From Cyanophora paradoxa (taxonomy: Eukaryota; Glaucocystophyceae; Cyanophorales; Cyanophoraceae), in contig QPMI01000015.1 in the NCBI GenBank assembly GCA_004431415.1, forward strand, positions 1-64,000: a stretch of DNA of 64,000 nt, given 5' to 3'. The notes under the pieces were generated by a model. The model did not search any database and was not told the DNA's origin. It saw only the letters and a list, made by a program, of their open reading frames with translations. Position 1 is the first letter of the stretch; the number at the start of each line of letters is the position of its first letter. Position numbers and translations under genes: made by a program. Shown one piece after another: positions 30,935 to 43,800 of the stretch.

Positions 30935-33697
30935 CCGTACGACGAGGAGGGCATCGAGAGCGTTTTCCGCATCTTTGAGCAGTTCTTTCTGTCACCCTTT
31001 GCGGAGGGCTGGCGGGTCGCGGACACCCGCGGGCCCGTGCGGACCGAGCTCCGGGAACTCCCGCCCATCGCCCCGGCCGCCTCGCCCCTCTATCTGTTCC
31101 GATCGACCGTCGCCCTGCCCGACGTACCCGTCTCGTTCGCCATGCGCCGCACGGTCGCTGCGCTCCGCCGCCCAGCGTGGAACGAGGTGGGATCCGGAGC
31201 TCCAGCACGCGCCTGTACCCCCCTCCCGTAACCGCGTACCCCCAGTTCGTGCTGGAGGAGACGACGCTCCACGAGCTGCGGAGGGCGGCGGGGGACGCGG
31301 ACGGGCTCGGGGGGGTAGAGGTTCTCCTCCAGCGAGCCAACTACTTCGGTAACCCCCCCCTTCCCCCCCCCCCTTCCTAGCGAGGTCGACGGGCGCCGAC
31401 GCACCCGCGGCAGGCTATGAGCTGCTGACTCAGATGATAGTCGCCACGCGGCGCCTGTCGGACGGCTCCGGGCTCATCGTGAAGGTCTCCGCGGAGCTCA
31501 AGGTGATCGATCGCACCCGCGCCCCTCCCTCCTGCGCCCCCTCCCCCCCTTACGGCCCGGTACCCTTCCAGGACGGCGTGTGGACCCCCCACAACTTTGA
31601 CAAGCGATTCAAGTCTATAAATGGAGGCCACGTGGCCGCCCTCCCCGCCGGCGGCTCTCAGGTGACCCTCTTCCACGGCTCCGGCCGCTTCTTCTGGCAG
31701 AACGTGAGTACCCCGCCCCGCCCAGCCCCGCCCGCCCGCCTTCTCCCCCCCCTCTCCGGTCCGCCATCAGCCCGCGTGACCTTCCCCTCTCCCGTTTGCC
31801 CCGCAGCTCCCGCCCCAGCGCTGCTGCGAGCTGATGGCGCCGATGCTGACGATGATGGGCCTCCGGGGCGCCCGCTCCCTCCTGTCGGGGTACGCCGAAT
31901 CGAGGGGGATACCGTTCCGGGGTGCGGGGGGCCAGCCCCGCGCCCTCTCGTTCGCCTCGGGCTCGGCCTCCTTCGCCCTGGGGGGTACGCCCTCCTCCGA
32001 CGCGGGGTTCACGCTCCTGTCCCTCGACCGCGCCGTCGTGGACCCCGACGGCGGAGCCGGCGAGATGGAGTACCCCCCCGGCGCCCCGTGGGGGCCGGCT
32101 GCGCCCGGGCCCTCCCCCTCCCCCCCCTCGGCCAGCCGCGGGCCCCCGCCCCCCGCCGCGCGTGACGTCTTCTACCACCTCCTGGGCCTCGAGGTACCCC
32201 CTGCCCTACCCCCCGCCAACTTCCCCCCCCCCCTCGAAAGATCTGAGGCCGGAGCGGCGCAGCACCCGTCGGACAGGAGCCCGGCGAGCCCCTCCGGCAG
32301 CGACGAGCAGGGCTGGTCCCCGGGCTCCGCAGTCGCAGTCGGCGGCGGAGGCGTAGGCGGGGGCGTTCCGTGCGGGAACAGCAGCAGGAGCAGCAGCAGC
32401 AGCAGCCCGCGGGCCGGAGGAGGGGCGGGGGCCCACGGGGCCCCCGGGGCGGGCGCGGGCGCGGGCGCGGGCGGTGTGCCCCGGCAGCAGCTCAGCGTGG
32501 AGGCGCCCGAGATCGAGGAGCCGCGGCTGCTCCCCCGCGTCGAAGAGGCCATACGGTTCGCCCCCTCCCCCCCCCCCCCCCCCCCCCGCCCCCCCCCTCC
32601 CCAACCCTGGCTAGCTGATAGATGGAAGGAAGGGGCGAACGGAAGGCTCACGCCCGCGCACCTAGCTGGCTGGCTGGCTGACTAGTTTGACTAGTTCGCC
32701 ACCTAGCTCGCTGACTAGTTCGTTCAAGAACACGCGTGGGGCCACGCAGGGGGCATGCCGGAGGCACACGCGTGGGGCCACGCAGGGGCCACGTGTATAG
32801 ACTACTCTGATAGATGGAAGGAAGGCGAGTGCTAAGGCTCACGCCCGCCCGCCCGCCCCGCCCCGCAGCGTCTCGGTGGACCTCGCCCTGCGGATGGAGT
32901 CGATGGGCCTCTCGGAGGGACCCAGGGGCTCGCGGGCCTCGCCCCCCCCGGCCGGCCCGCACGCCTCCGCCTGCAGTCCGGCCCAGCCCTGGCACGTGCA
33001 CGTCGCCCCCCGGCCCCCCGGCTTCTCTCCCTCCCCGGGGGTACAGGGCTCCGCCGGCCCCCACCCGCCGCTGCCCCCGCCCCCCCTCACGCTCTCCCCG
33101 GCGCTCGCCCTCGAAGCTCTCGGTGTACCCCCCGCGGCGGACGCCTCCGCCCCGGCCGCGGGCTCCAAGAAGCGCGTACCCCAGCCCGACCAGTCGGATT
33201 CGGATTCGGAGTACCCCCCTCGGCGAGAGGAGCCGAGGCGGGCGAGGTCGGGCCGTGGGAGGCCCGCCCCGACCGGCCGCCCGATCATCGTCGCGGGGCT
33301 CATCGGTACCCAGGCCGACGCCTACTCTCCCTGCGTCGCCCTACCCCCAACGCGGCCGCCCCGCGATCCCTCTACCCAGGGGTCCAGGAGGAAGAAGGCG
33401 GCGGCGGGGGTACGAGCCCCGGAGCGCGCCAGCCCGCGCCCGATCGCGATCGCGTGCGGGGGTGGGGGGGTACCCTCTGTTTCCGAGCTGCCTTCCCGAC
33501 ACCCCGTGCCCACCTCCCCCGTTCCCGCTGGGGTGGGTCCGGCCCCGGGCGGGGGCGAGGGTCCCCCTCCCCGCGCCAGGCCCGCTTCCCCCTCCTTTCT
33601 GATGCCGGCGCCCGAGCCCGGCCCCTGGCCTCTTGTCGGCGGCCATCCCGCGCCCTTCGGCCAGCCCCCCCTGGCAGGCACCTTCTTCTGCCAGTGA
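30935..33697 (+). CDS. Uncharacterised protein, possible START-like N-terminal half and Pro/Ser-rich tail
   Basis: In-frame spliced exons: 30935-31186 (PYDEEGIESVFRIFEQFFLS start), 31246-31348, about 31413-31502 (YELLTQMIVATRRLSDGSG), about 31570-31702 (GGHVAALPAGGSQVTLFHGS), then from about 31806 (LPPQRCCELMAPMLTMMGLR). An SFAMRRTVAALRRPAWNE segment followed by alternating strands and a GGHV loop is reminiscent of START lipid-binding folds, but I call this weakly. After 32050 the protein is disordered: Pro/Ser/Gly/Ala repeats, a serine run near 32380-32410, then a last exon (about 32870-33697) with QPDQSDSDSEYPP and basic patches, ending TFFCQ at 33697. The first exon upstream of 30935 is not identified. 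Confidence 0.5.
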
Positions 33698-34832
33698 TCT
33701 GCAGCTGGTAGGAATGGGTTACTAGGCTAGGCGTCCGCGCCTCGATTCGCCAGCTCTTTCGCATTTCTATGGAACGCCCATCCCGCGCGTCCGGTGTCTA
33801 TACATTTGCAAATTGTTGGATGCGTTCTTAGTAGGCTTACGTAGCTTACAGTTGGACTAACTAGTAATTAGGGATCGTAGTTTGACTACGAGTTGATTAA
33901 CCTAGACTTTTCGGAATTATTTAGGTAGCCTAGACTTCACTGACAGCTGCAGGGAGTCAAATGTCACAGTGTCGGGTATCGGTTGTTTACATTTCTTTTC
34001 ATACTTTCAGGCCGCTGGCAGTCCGCTGCGTCCACGCGGCGGGCCTATCTAATAGAATGCCTAATAGAATTAGTTCTTTTTAAGCCAAGCAGCGAGTGAT
34101 TATGATCATCGGATTGATATCGATAGCGATATCGCATTATATCGTGGCTTTTATTTCGCCGATCATGTTATTGAGTATTACGTATAATGTATTGTTCCGA
34201 TTCTTGGCTTTAGTGCCCCCGGGAGCTCGATCGGGAGGCGGCCGCGAGCCCGATCGCGAGGGAGGCCGCGGGGCCGGGGCTAGCGCTCGGGGGGGGGGTT
34301 GGGGACCTCTAGGCTTTGGCCCGGGGCGCGCGGCGTTGACATTCTAACGTTATGAAACTCTAATTACTTCAAGGCTTAGTTAAGCGTCAAGCGTTACTGG
34401 GTTTAACGTGTGTTGACGTTTTGACATTAATTATGAGCGTTTGATCATTACGTATACGTTCAACGGTTGATGGCCACGGGAGCCCGGGGGACCATGGCCA
34501 GTGGGCGCCTGGCCAGTGGGCGCCTGCCCCGAGGGCGCCCCGCCTCCCACCCCGCCCCACCTCGGAGGCTCCGAGGGCTTCGAATTTGGCGCCGGCGGAT
34601 CTGGAGGCGGCGGCCCGGCTGCAAGGCCCTTGTCCCTTGTCCCTTACGGAAGGGGGCAACCCGCGGCCGCGCGCGGCCGACAGCGGCGTGGGGCGGTCTA
34701 GATCTAGATCTAGATTTAGATCTCCGGGGGCGTGCTGCATGGTGCGGGCGATTAAGATGGACTGGATGCGAGAATGGATTCGAAATTTGTGAGGGATATA
34801 GAATGGATTCGAAATTTGCGAGGGATACATAG
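33698..34832. other. Intergenic region with local tandem duplication
   Basis: 3' flank of the preceding gene, an AT-richer patch (34020-34210), a GATCTA-type simple repeat (34698-34720) and a 27-bp direct duplication containing GAATGGATTCGAAATTTG (about 34772-34828). No gene supported. Confidence 0.5.
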
Positions 34833-37800
34833 CTAGGGCCTGGGCGCCGGGGCCGGGGCGCCGGGCTCGGGCCGGCGCCACGCGGAGTATTTCTCGACCG
34901 TCCCCAGCACCTCGTCCTTCCGCACCGGCCTGCCTCCCGGTCGGATCGGAAGAGACGGGGCGGGGGGCCGGGAGGGGGGGGGGTAAGAGGGGGGTACTTG
35001 GCGAGGAGGCCGTCCATGCCGGAGCCGAGGCAGCGCTGCAGGGCCTCCTCCGTTACGTTCGCCGTGAGCGCCTGCGACGAAGTCGGCCGAGGGCTCAGCG
35101 ACTCGGCCGGAGCCGCGCGGCTGCGGCAGCGCGCACGACGATGGCCGAGGGCGGGCCGCCCGTCTTCCCCTCCGCTTCCTGCAGCAGCGCCCGTAGCTAT
35201 CAGCGCCTGGGGCGGGGCGGGGCGGGGCGGGAGGGGCAGCAGGGGCGGGCCAGGCGGCGGATCTCGCGGGTGGCCCCCGTCCCGTTCAGCACCGGCATCT
35301 GGGGGTACAGACGGTGCGCGTAAGGGGCCGGGGTACAGGGATGCGGGTAAGGGTGCGGGGGTACATGTGCACCTCCACGTCCATGAAGATGACGCGGTAG
35401 GGGCACTCCCCCCGCGCCGCCCTGCGCGGCGCGGCGCTCGAGCTCGAGCTCGGGGCGGGGCAGGGCGGGGCGGGGCGGGGCGACATGGGGCGCGCGCCCC
35501 GGGCCCGAGCTGCGCAGACTTCGGATTCTGAACTAGATTAAATGCTGATGTTCGTTTCATGCCATACAGCGGTTCTTGGAATTCTAATTCCGCTATGTAT
35601 CGTCTTCTGCATGTCAGAGAACGGCGGGATGAGGGTCGTGTCGCACCGGGCGCGGACGCGGTCGACGGCCTCGCCTCCGTGGGCCGCCTGGTCGGAGGCG
35701 AGGCCGCCCTTCCTCAGCAGCGAGACGCAGACCTTCCGGCTGCGAGCGGGGGCGGGGATAAGGGTCTGGGGCGCTAGGCTCTAGGCTCGGAGGGGCGCGG
35801 GGTGGAGAGGGCGGGCGGGCGGGGCGGGACGGGGCGGGGCGGGGAGGGCGGTGGGGTGGGGGTGGGGGGGGGGGGGGGGTGGGGGGGGGGAAGAAAGGGT
35901 ATTACTTTAAATCCACGTCGTCGACGACGCTGCGCGGGGGCGTCGGAATCGGCGGCGTCGCGATTGGCCGCAAGCGTAGCGGGCGATAGGGGCAGGAGCG
36001 GGACGCAGGCGCACAGGATTCCCGGCTGCTGTTGCTGCTGCTGCGGCTGCTCGGCAGGAGCCGCCGACGGCGCCGACGGCGCCGCCGCTGCCCCTTGCGG
36101 ATTTGGAGGGGAAGGGGAAGGTTCCGGCGTGGCCCGCGCCGGGGGCGGGCCCGGGGACGGGGGCGGGGCGGGCGCTTCGGGAGGGGCGGAGGCCTCGGTC
36201 GGGGCGGGCGGAGGCGGGGGCGGCGCCGGCGCCGGCTCGGGCGACGCTGCAGGGAACTCGGGCGGCGTCGGCTCTCCAAGGGCCGCGGGCTCCGGCGGGG
36301 CCCCCGCGGCACGCTCCCTATGCGCTCCCTCTGCGGACGGCTCTGCTTCGTACGGGGCGGCGCCGGGCGGGCTTGAGTAGGCCGCCACGGGCGCCGGCGC
36401 CGGGGACGGCGCCAGCGCCGGCGCCGACCGCCCAGCGTCCGGCCGCACTTCGATGACCGCCGCCTCCGGACCCGCCGCCCCACCACCGCCGTCCCCGCCG
36501 CCGCCGCCTCGAGCTTTGGCCCCGGCCCCGCCGCCGTCCCCGCCGCCGCCTCCGCCTCCGCCTCTGGCCTGGCCGCCTCCGCCTCCGCGGCGGCGGCGGC
36601 CTGGGCGAGGGCTTCGAGGGCGCGCTGGAGCGTCGTCACGAACTTGTGGTACCGCACCTGCGCATGCCGCGCCGTAATTATAAGGCGGCGCCCGGCCGGC
36701 CGCGCCGGCGCTGCGCGGCGCGGCGCGGCGCACGGGCTTTGCGAGGGACAGTTCGGCGACGAGTGCGGGGCCGGCCACCGCCGCCGCCGCCGGCAGCGCC
36801 GCTGGCGCGGCGACGGCGCACTCCAGCGGGCCCGGGGCCTCTGTCGCGCACTCGCAGGCCGAGGGGCGGCGGTCGGCCAAGCGGCGGCGGTGCGCGCGCT
36901 CGGAGCGCGGCAGGGGCGCCTCCAGGCAGACGAGGGCCGCGGCGGCCGAGGCGGCGGCGTCGGCGGCCGGCCGGCACTGCACCGACTCGTCGAGCACGAG
37001 GAGGGCGAGCGGCGGGCGCTGGGCCGCGGGCTCGACGTCGGGCGGCGGCTCGTCGGGGCGGCGGGCGGCCGAGGCGGGGCGGGGCCAGCCGGCGGAGCGC
37101 GCGTACTCGAGGAGGATGGCGGAGATCTCGGGGTCCGGGTGGACGATCCAGAGCGGGGGGTACGCGGCGAGGGCGGCCGGGAGGGCGAGGCGGGGCGGGT
37201 AGAGGGGCGCCGGATCGTTCATGTGGCGGCGCGGGGGCAGCGTGGCGAGCGACGGCGCGTCCTCCAGCCGCGCCGCCGCCGGGCCCGGCGTCACTTCGAC
37301 CTCCTCCTCCATCCTCTCCTTCCCCTCCTCCGCCTTTTTCTCTTCCTCCCAGCACTCGCCGATCAAGCGCAGCGGCACCTGCGGGCCGGCCGCAGTTCGG
37401 GCCGGGCTGGGCCGGGCCGGGCCGGGCCGGGAAGGAGGGGCGGGCTAGCGCTAGCGCTAGCGCTAGCGCTGGCTCTGGCTCTGGCGCGGGCCCAGGGCGG
37501 GCGGGCGGGCGGGCCTCGACGACGAAAGTGGAGCCGACGCCGGGGGCCGACTCGACGGATATGGTGCCGCCCATCAGCTCCGCCAGGCGCTTCGAGATGG
37601 GCAGGCCCATCCCCGTGCCCCCGTACAGCCGCGTCACGCTCTGGTCCGCCTGCCCCGCGCGATCGTGAGGGGAGGGGCGGAATGCGCCGGGGGGGGGGGG
37701 GGGGGGGTACGCGCGCGCCTGGACGTAGTCCTGCCAGATGCGGTCGATGCCCGCCGGGTCGATTCCCAGCCCCGTGTCCGTGACCTGGACGCGTGTTAGG

Positions 37801-40800
37801 GGCGGGTGGATGCATATGGGATTAAGCGGGCCCGGGGCGGGGTGGGGAGGGGGGCACGTCGATGTGGAGGCGCGTGTATACGCGTACGAGTGCGGTCTCG
37901 GGCCCCGCGGGGAGCACCTCGCAGGCCACAATCACGTGGCCCTTGCGCGTGAACTATTTCGGCGGCGGGGATACGTTAGGGTGCCCGGGGGTACGTGGGC
38001 ACGGGGGGCGGCGCGCCTTGATCCCGTTGTACGCGAGGTTCATGATGATCTGGCGGCGGGTCGGCGGAGCGGGCCGGGGAGGGCGGCCGGAAGGGCAGGG
38101 AGGGCGGGGGCGGGGCGGCGGCGGGGCGAAGGAAAATCGAGGCCCGGCACCTGCCTGCGGGCGGGGAATGGGGGAGCCGGCGCCGGTCAGGCGGGGCGGG
38201 GCGCATCGGACTGGGGCGCGCGGGGAGGGGCGCTAGCTAAAGCTATATATATAACGCCCGCTCACTTGAGGCGGCATGGGTCGCCGACGAGGCGCGGGCA
38301 GCGCTCGCCCTCCAGCGGCGGGGGGATGAAGCACGCGAGCTCAATGCCCTGCGGGCGCGGCGGGGGCGGCGGGGGCGGGGTCGGGGGCGGGGTCCGACGG
38401 TGAGGCGACGTGGCACTGTAAGCTCAAGCGTGAAGGAAGAGAGGGGAGCGGGCCTTGGAAAAAGCAGTCGGGGCCACGACCTGTAGTCGGACAAGTTCAT
38501 GGGGGGCCGGGGTGGGCGGGGGGGAACGGAGGCCTAAGAGGGGGGGGAGGGGGAGGGGGGTACGGCGCGCCTCGAGGAGCTCCTCGAGGACGGGGCGGAG
38601 GTCGAAGGGGACGGCCTCCAGCTCCACCTTTGGCGAGAAGGTCAGAAGGGCGGCGGGGCGGGGCGGATCCGGTCCGGAGAGCTCATGATCAGCACTAGCT
38701 AGCTTGTTTCCGAGTTAGGCGGCGGCCGTTCCCTCTAGCCCTTTAGCCGACCCATCTAGCCTTCTAGCCGACCACTCTAGCCCTCAAGCCAAACCCTCGA
38801 GCCCTCGAGCCGTACCTTGCCCGCCTCGATCTTGTGCAGGTCCAGCAAGTCTGGAGGGGGAGGGGGGCAGAGAGATTCAGGTGAGGAAGTGGGGGAAAGG
38901 GAAAGGGGAGGGCGGAGCGAGGACGCGCCGTTGACGATGACGAGCATCTGAGCGGGAGTGGGAGGGGCGCGTGCGTGAGGGCCCCCTATAGAGAGATAGC
39001 TTAAGGCGGCTTATGATTAGGTGGGACGGTAGAGTTTGAGACTAGGCGGGCCCGGGGCGGGGTGGGCAGCCCGCGGTGAAGTGGTCGGGCGGGCCGGCCA
39101 TCTCTCCGCCCTCTATCCGGATCTGCCGCCCCGCCCACCCCGCGCCGGCCCCGCCCGTCGGACCTGCTCGGAGCAGGTGTGGATGGCGTGGGCGAGGTCG
39201 CGCTGCTCCTCGTCCAGCGAAGTCTCCCCCAGCAGCTCCCCCAGCCCCAGCACCCCGTTCTGAAAGGGGCGAGGGACGGCGCCGGTCGGTCAGAATGGAA
39301 TCGTAAGAATGACGGGGGCGGGGCAGCACCAGGGGCGTGCGGAGCTCGTGGATCGTGTAGGCCTGCGGACCCCGGCGGCGGCCCCGGGACGTCAGCGGGC
39401 GGGGCGCCGGCGCCGGGGATGCTTATATGAAGGAGGTTACTTACTGATTGGAGGTTACTGATTGGAGGTTTTAGCCTTTTAGCTCAAGTTCATTGAAGCT
39501 TAGGGTGCAGCGCACGAGGAACCTCATCTAGGCGTAGGGTGCGGCGCACGGGTGAAGTTAAATTAGGCTAGGCTAGGCTAACTTGAACTGGCCTTGGTCT
39601 CGTGGTCTTAAAGGCTAGGCTTATCGAGGCCTCAAGTTCTCTGAAGCTTCTATATAATTAGCGTGGCCGTGGGGCGCACGAGGAAGCGGGCCTTGGTCTC
39701 GTTGATCGCCTCGGCCTCGATGCGCCGCCGCTTCTCCGTCATGTCCTGCGCGGGGGCGTGACGGGCGAGAGGGGCGGCCAGGCCAAGGGCGGGAAAGAAG
39801 GGCCGAAAGTACAGTCTTGGATGGTCAGACGGCGAGAGCAAGCGAGAGCTGGAGGCTCGGGCGGAAGGCCTAAACATATATAAGGAGCCTGGGAGAGCTC
39901 TCGGAAGATTATACGTATACGGTTGGATAGCTATCTTGGAAGAAAGGAGATAGCGAATCGAAGGCCTAGGGATCCTGACCTGATCGAGCTCCCGGATTAT
40001 TAAATGCGAGATTACATAGATAAAAGTACCTGCTCCGGGCTCCCCGATCGGGCTCCGGGAAGATCATTATAAGATCATTGGGGCTCTAATGGAGCTCTCC
40101 GAAGATTGCTTATAAGAATATGTATGATTACCTGCCCGATGGCGACGGCTCCGACGACGGCGCCGCGGGCGTCGCGGCGGGGCGTGGCGGAGAGCAGCAG
40201 GCGGATGTCGCCGCCGCCGGCCTGCGGGGTGCGAGAGAAAGATGTCGGCGGGCTGAAGGCACGAGCGAGCGAGAAGGGCGGCGGAGCCAGCGGGCGGGCG
40301 GCGGGCGGGAGGGCGAGAGCGCCGGGCGCCTGGCCATAGGCGGACCTGCGGGACGCGGAGACAGAGTTCGACGGGGTCGGCCCCCGGCCCCGCCCCCGCC
40401 CCCGACCCTGCCGCCGCCCCACCCGCCGCCTCCTCGCCCCCGCGCAGCGCGCGGGAGAAGAGCGCCTCGGCGGCCGTCCGGTCCTCGGGGGCCACCAGCT
40501 CGAGGAGCCCCCGCCCCAGCATCCGCTCTGTGCGCGCGCACCGGAGATTGTATAATTATTCCGTTGTTTGCGAGCGAGTTGTTTGCTAGGCCTAGGATCA
40601 GCTGAGGTGGCGAGCTTAGGGAAGACTTGGCGCGGACCCGCCCGCTATTAGCAAGCGAACCGTTCCAAATATTAAAGGCTTATAATTATGCTTGTTGAGA
40701 GTGATCTGGAGCTCGGCTCAGGCAAGCTAAGAAATCGAGGCGCTCGCTCGATCGCGAGCGCTCGAGCGCGCAGGGGATGCAGGTGAAAGCTTAAGCTTAT

Positions 40801-43800
40801 AAATTATATACTTGTGCTTGTTAAGTTAAGAGCGAGCTGAAGCTCGGCTCAGGCGAGCTAATCAATCGAGGCGCTCGCTCGGATGCCGGTGAGGCAGCTC
40901 GCCCTCGGGAACGCCTCGAGCGCGAGTGAAAGCGGGAGGGGAGGATCGCTCGCCCTCGGGGATGCCGGTGAGGCGGGCGGCGGCCCAGTTCCAGCCGGCA
41001 ACGCGGAGCTCCCGGTCCACGATGAAGATCGGCGCCCCCGCTGCGCCCCCGCCGCCTCATGATCAGAGGCGACGTGGGGGGTCGCTATGTAGCTTGAAGT
41101 CCCCGGCTGCAGCTATATATATTGCTCCCTCGATCTAATCTAGATCTGGAAGATGGGACCCTTGCAGGCAGGCGATGGGATGCACGTGGGCGCGGGCGCG
41201 GGGCGGTCTAGGCGGTCTAGATCGCAAGCTTAAGCTTCGGGGGGCGCGCCGGTCTCGAGGATGCGCTTCATGTCCTCGCTGGCGACGCGCGCCCGCCGCT
41301 CGCTCTCCACCAGCGCCAGCTCCATCGTCTGCGCGCCGAGGGGCGTCGGACGCGTCGGACCGGGCGGAGCGTCCTAGGTCTAGGTCGAGGGGGGTCGGCC
41401 GGGGGCGGACCTTCCGCTGTGAGATGTCCCGCACGACCAGCACGAGCTGCGCGGGCCGCGAATCGCGGGGATCATGATCGGGGCGGGCGGCGGCGGCAAG
41501 GCAAACCGTCAACGGTCTAAGGTGCTAGGGGCTCCGGATCCGGGCGGGCGGGCGGGCGGGGCGGGCGGGGCGGGGCGGGGCGGGGCGGGGCGGGCGCGCC
41601 AGGGAGCTCGCTTCGCCGTCGTACTGCATGCGCCCGACGGAGACCTCGACGGGGAAGCGGCGGGCGGCCCCCGCGCCCGGCACCCGCAGCGCCTCCGTCT
41701 CCACCACCGCGAGGCCCCCGCGCCCGGCCCCCGCCAGGAACCCCGACACGGCCGCCTCGTGCTGCGCGCCGCGGAGAATAAATTAGAAGGCGACTCGCTC
41801 ATTCCGAGTGGGTCTATAGCTAGGTACATAAATACGTATCTTTTACTTGATTGTCGCTCTTAAGATCTATAAGATCTGACATGGCCGCCTCATGCTGCAG
41901 GCCGCGGAGAATTTAAAGCGGCTCAGTCGAATCCAAATTTTAATTTAGAGGAGCTAGTGGGTCTAGGTAGATGGATAGAAAGCTATATGTTACTCTGTTG
42001 TAGCTCTTAAGAGGAGCGAGTGAGCCGCGGGGAGGTGCCGGGAAGGGCGGGGCGGGGCGGGGCGGGGCGGGGCGGGGCAGGCGCGCGCCTCCGGGGCGAA
42101 GTACTCGAGGACAGAGACGCCGGGGGCGGGCGCGGGCGCGGGGCCGGGTCCCATGCCGAACATGGCGCGGGCGCTCCCGTTCATGTGCGCCACGTAGCCG
42201 TCGGGCCGGACAACGAGGAGGGCGTCCGAGATGCAGCCCATGATCTGCGCGAGGAGGAATCGTGAGGCAAGGGGCCGGGCCGCTGGGCTCGAAGCGAACT
42301 CGATCTATAAAACGTTCGGCTTTCTTCAGAATTGCAGCCCATGTTCTGAGTACTAGTTCTGAGTACTAGTGAGGAGGGATCGATATCGCGAGGCTAGCTA
42401 TAGGGGCCACTGGCCATGGGCGCAATCCGAACTCGACCCGTATGTCAGGCTCTTTTTCCTCAAATTATAGTCGTAAGCCCTGTAGATCTCCTATTCTTGA
42501 GGCTTCGAATGCTAGATAGCTGGCGGCGCGGGCTGGGGCGGGGCGGGGCGGGGCGAACCCGGATCGCCTGCTTCATCTTTGCGAAGGCCTCTCCAACCTG
42601 CGAGGCCGGCGCCGGTCGGCCGTAATAATGAGCCGCGGCGGTCGACGACGTTGGGGCGGGGCCCGACGCCAACGTTAACGAACGGCGGCACGCTTGCCTG
42701 GTCCAGCTCTTTAATGGAGGACGTTGGCCGCCGGCTGCTCCCGCCCGATCCCTCCCCAAGCTCCCGCGGCGGCGGCGGCGGCGGCGGCGGCGGGATCGGC
42801 GGGGCGGATTCGATGTCGCGGGTGGCCATATGCATGGGAAGCGAGGGGCGCCGGAGGGAGGGCGGCAGGTCGGAGGACGTGGAGAGGAGGACGGTCGGGG
42901 CGGGCTCGTCGCGGTCGCGATCGCGATCGATGTCGGGTCCTGCAGGGTACGTATACGATCGCGAGTTGGAGGGCGGCGATGAGGGTGCCGATGCCCGGCG
43001 GCTGAGCTGCGGTCGGGGGCCCGCAGGGGCGGGCGCTGCGCGTGCGCCGCGGCCGGGGGCCACGGGCTCTTCAGATTCGCCCCCCGCCACGAAGCCGAGG
43101 CGACGCCCGGGTCCGAAGCCGGCACCCCACCTGCGGCGGACCGGTACCGGTGGGCGGCGGCGGCGGCGGCGGCATTCGTGAGAAGGGCGGGGCGCGCGGC
43201 TCGGGGGGCGGAGCGTGCGGGTCGGAGAGGTCGAAGAAGGCGATGCGGTCGAGCTCGGCGCGGAAGCGCCGCATCGCCCGCCACACCTGCCGCGGCGCGG
43301 CGCGCGCGGTCGGCCGCGCGCCAGGGCGAATGGGTGGGTGGGTGAGGGCGGTTTCGGATCCCGCGAAGCTTCAGACCTGTTGAGCGCGCGGTCGGCCGCG
43401 GGCCGGAGCGATCGCGAGTGAGCGAGTGAGCGAGCGAGTGAGTGGGTGGGTGGGTGGGTGAGTGAGGGCGGCTTCGGATCCCGCTCGAAGCTAGTAGGTG
43501 CGGAGCCGAGGCCAGCTGCAGGGCAGGGCGCGGGCACCTCGAATATGACGAAGGCGCTCAGCAGGAGCGCCGCGCCGCAGGAGACGCCCGAGACGACGGC
43601 GTTCGCCAGCGTCAGCTGCCGCACGTTCCCCACGATGTCTGCGAGTTCGAGCGTCAGATTCTGCACCTCGACGCTTGCATTAAGACCCTAGATCTATATC
43701 TTGACTAGTCCCATCTAGATCCGGATCCTAGATCTCGATCTTGACTGCTTTCTCTATATATAGCTACGATGTCTGCGCGGGCGCGCGCCCGGTTGCAAGC

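Noticed and set aside
35774-37378. Minus-strand 534-codon frame as a single independent gene
   Set aside because: It reads through introns of the histidine kinase; the receiver motifs lie in a spliced frame and parts are low-complexity.
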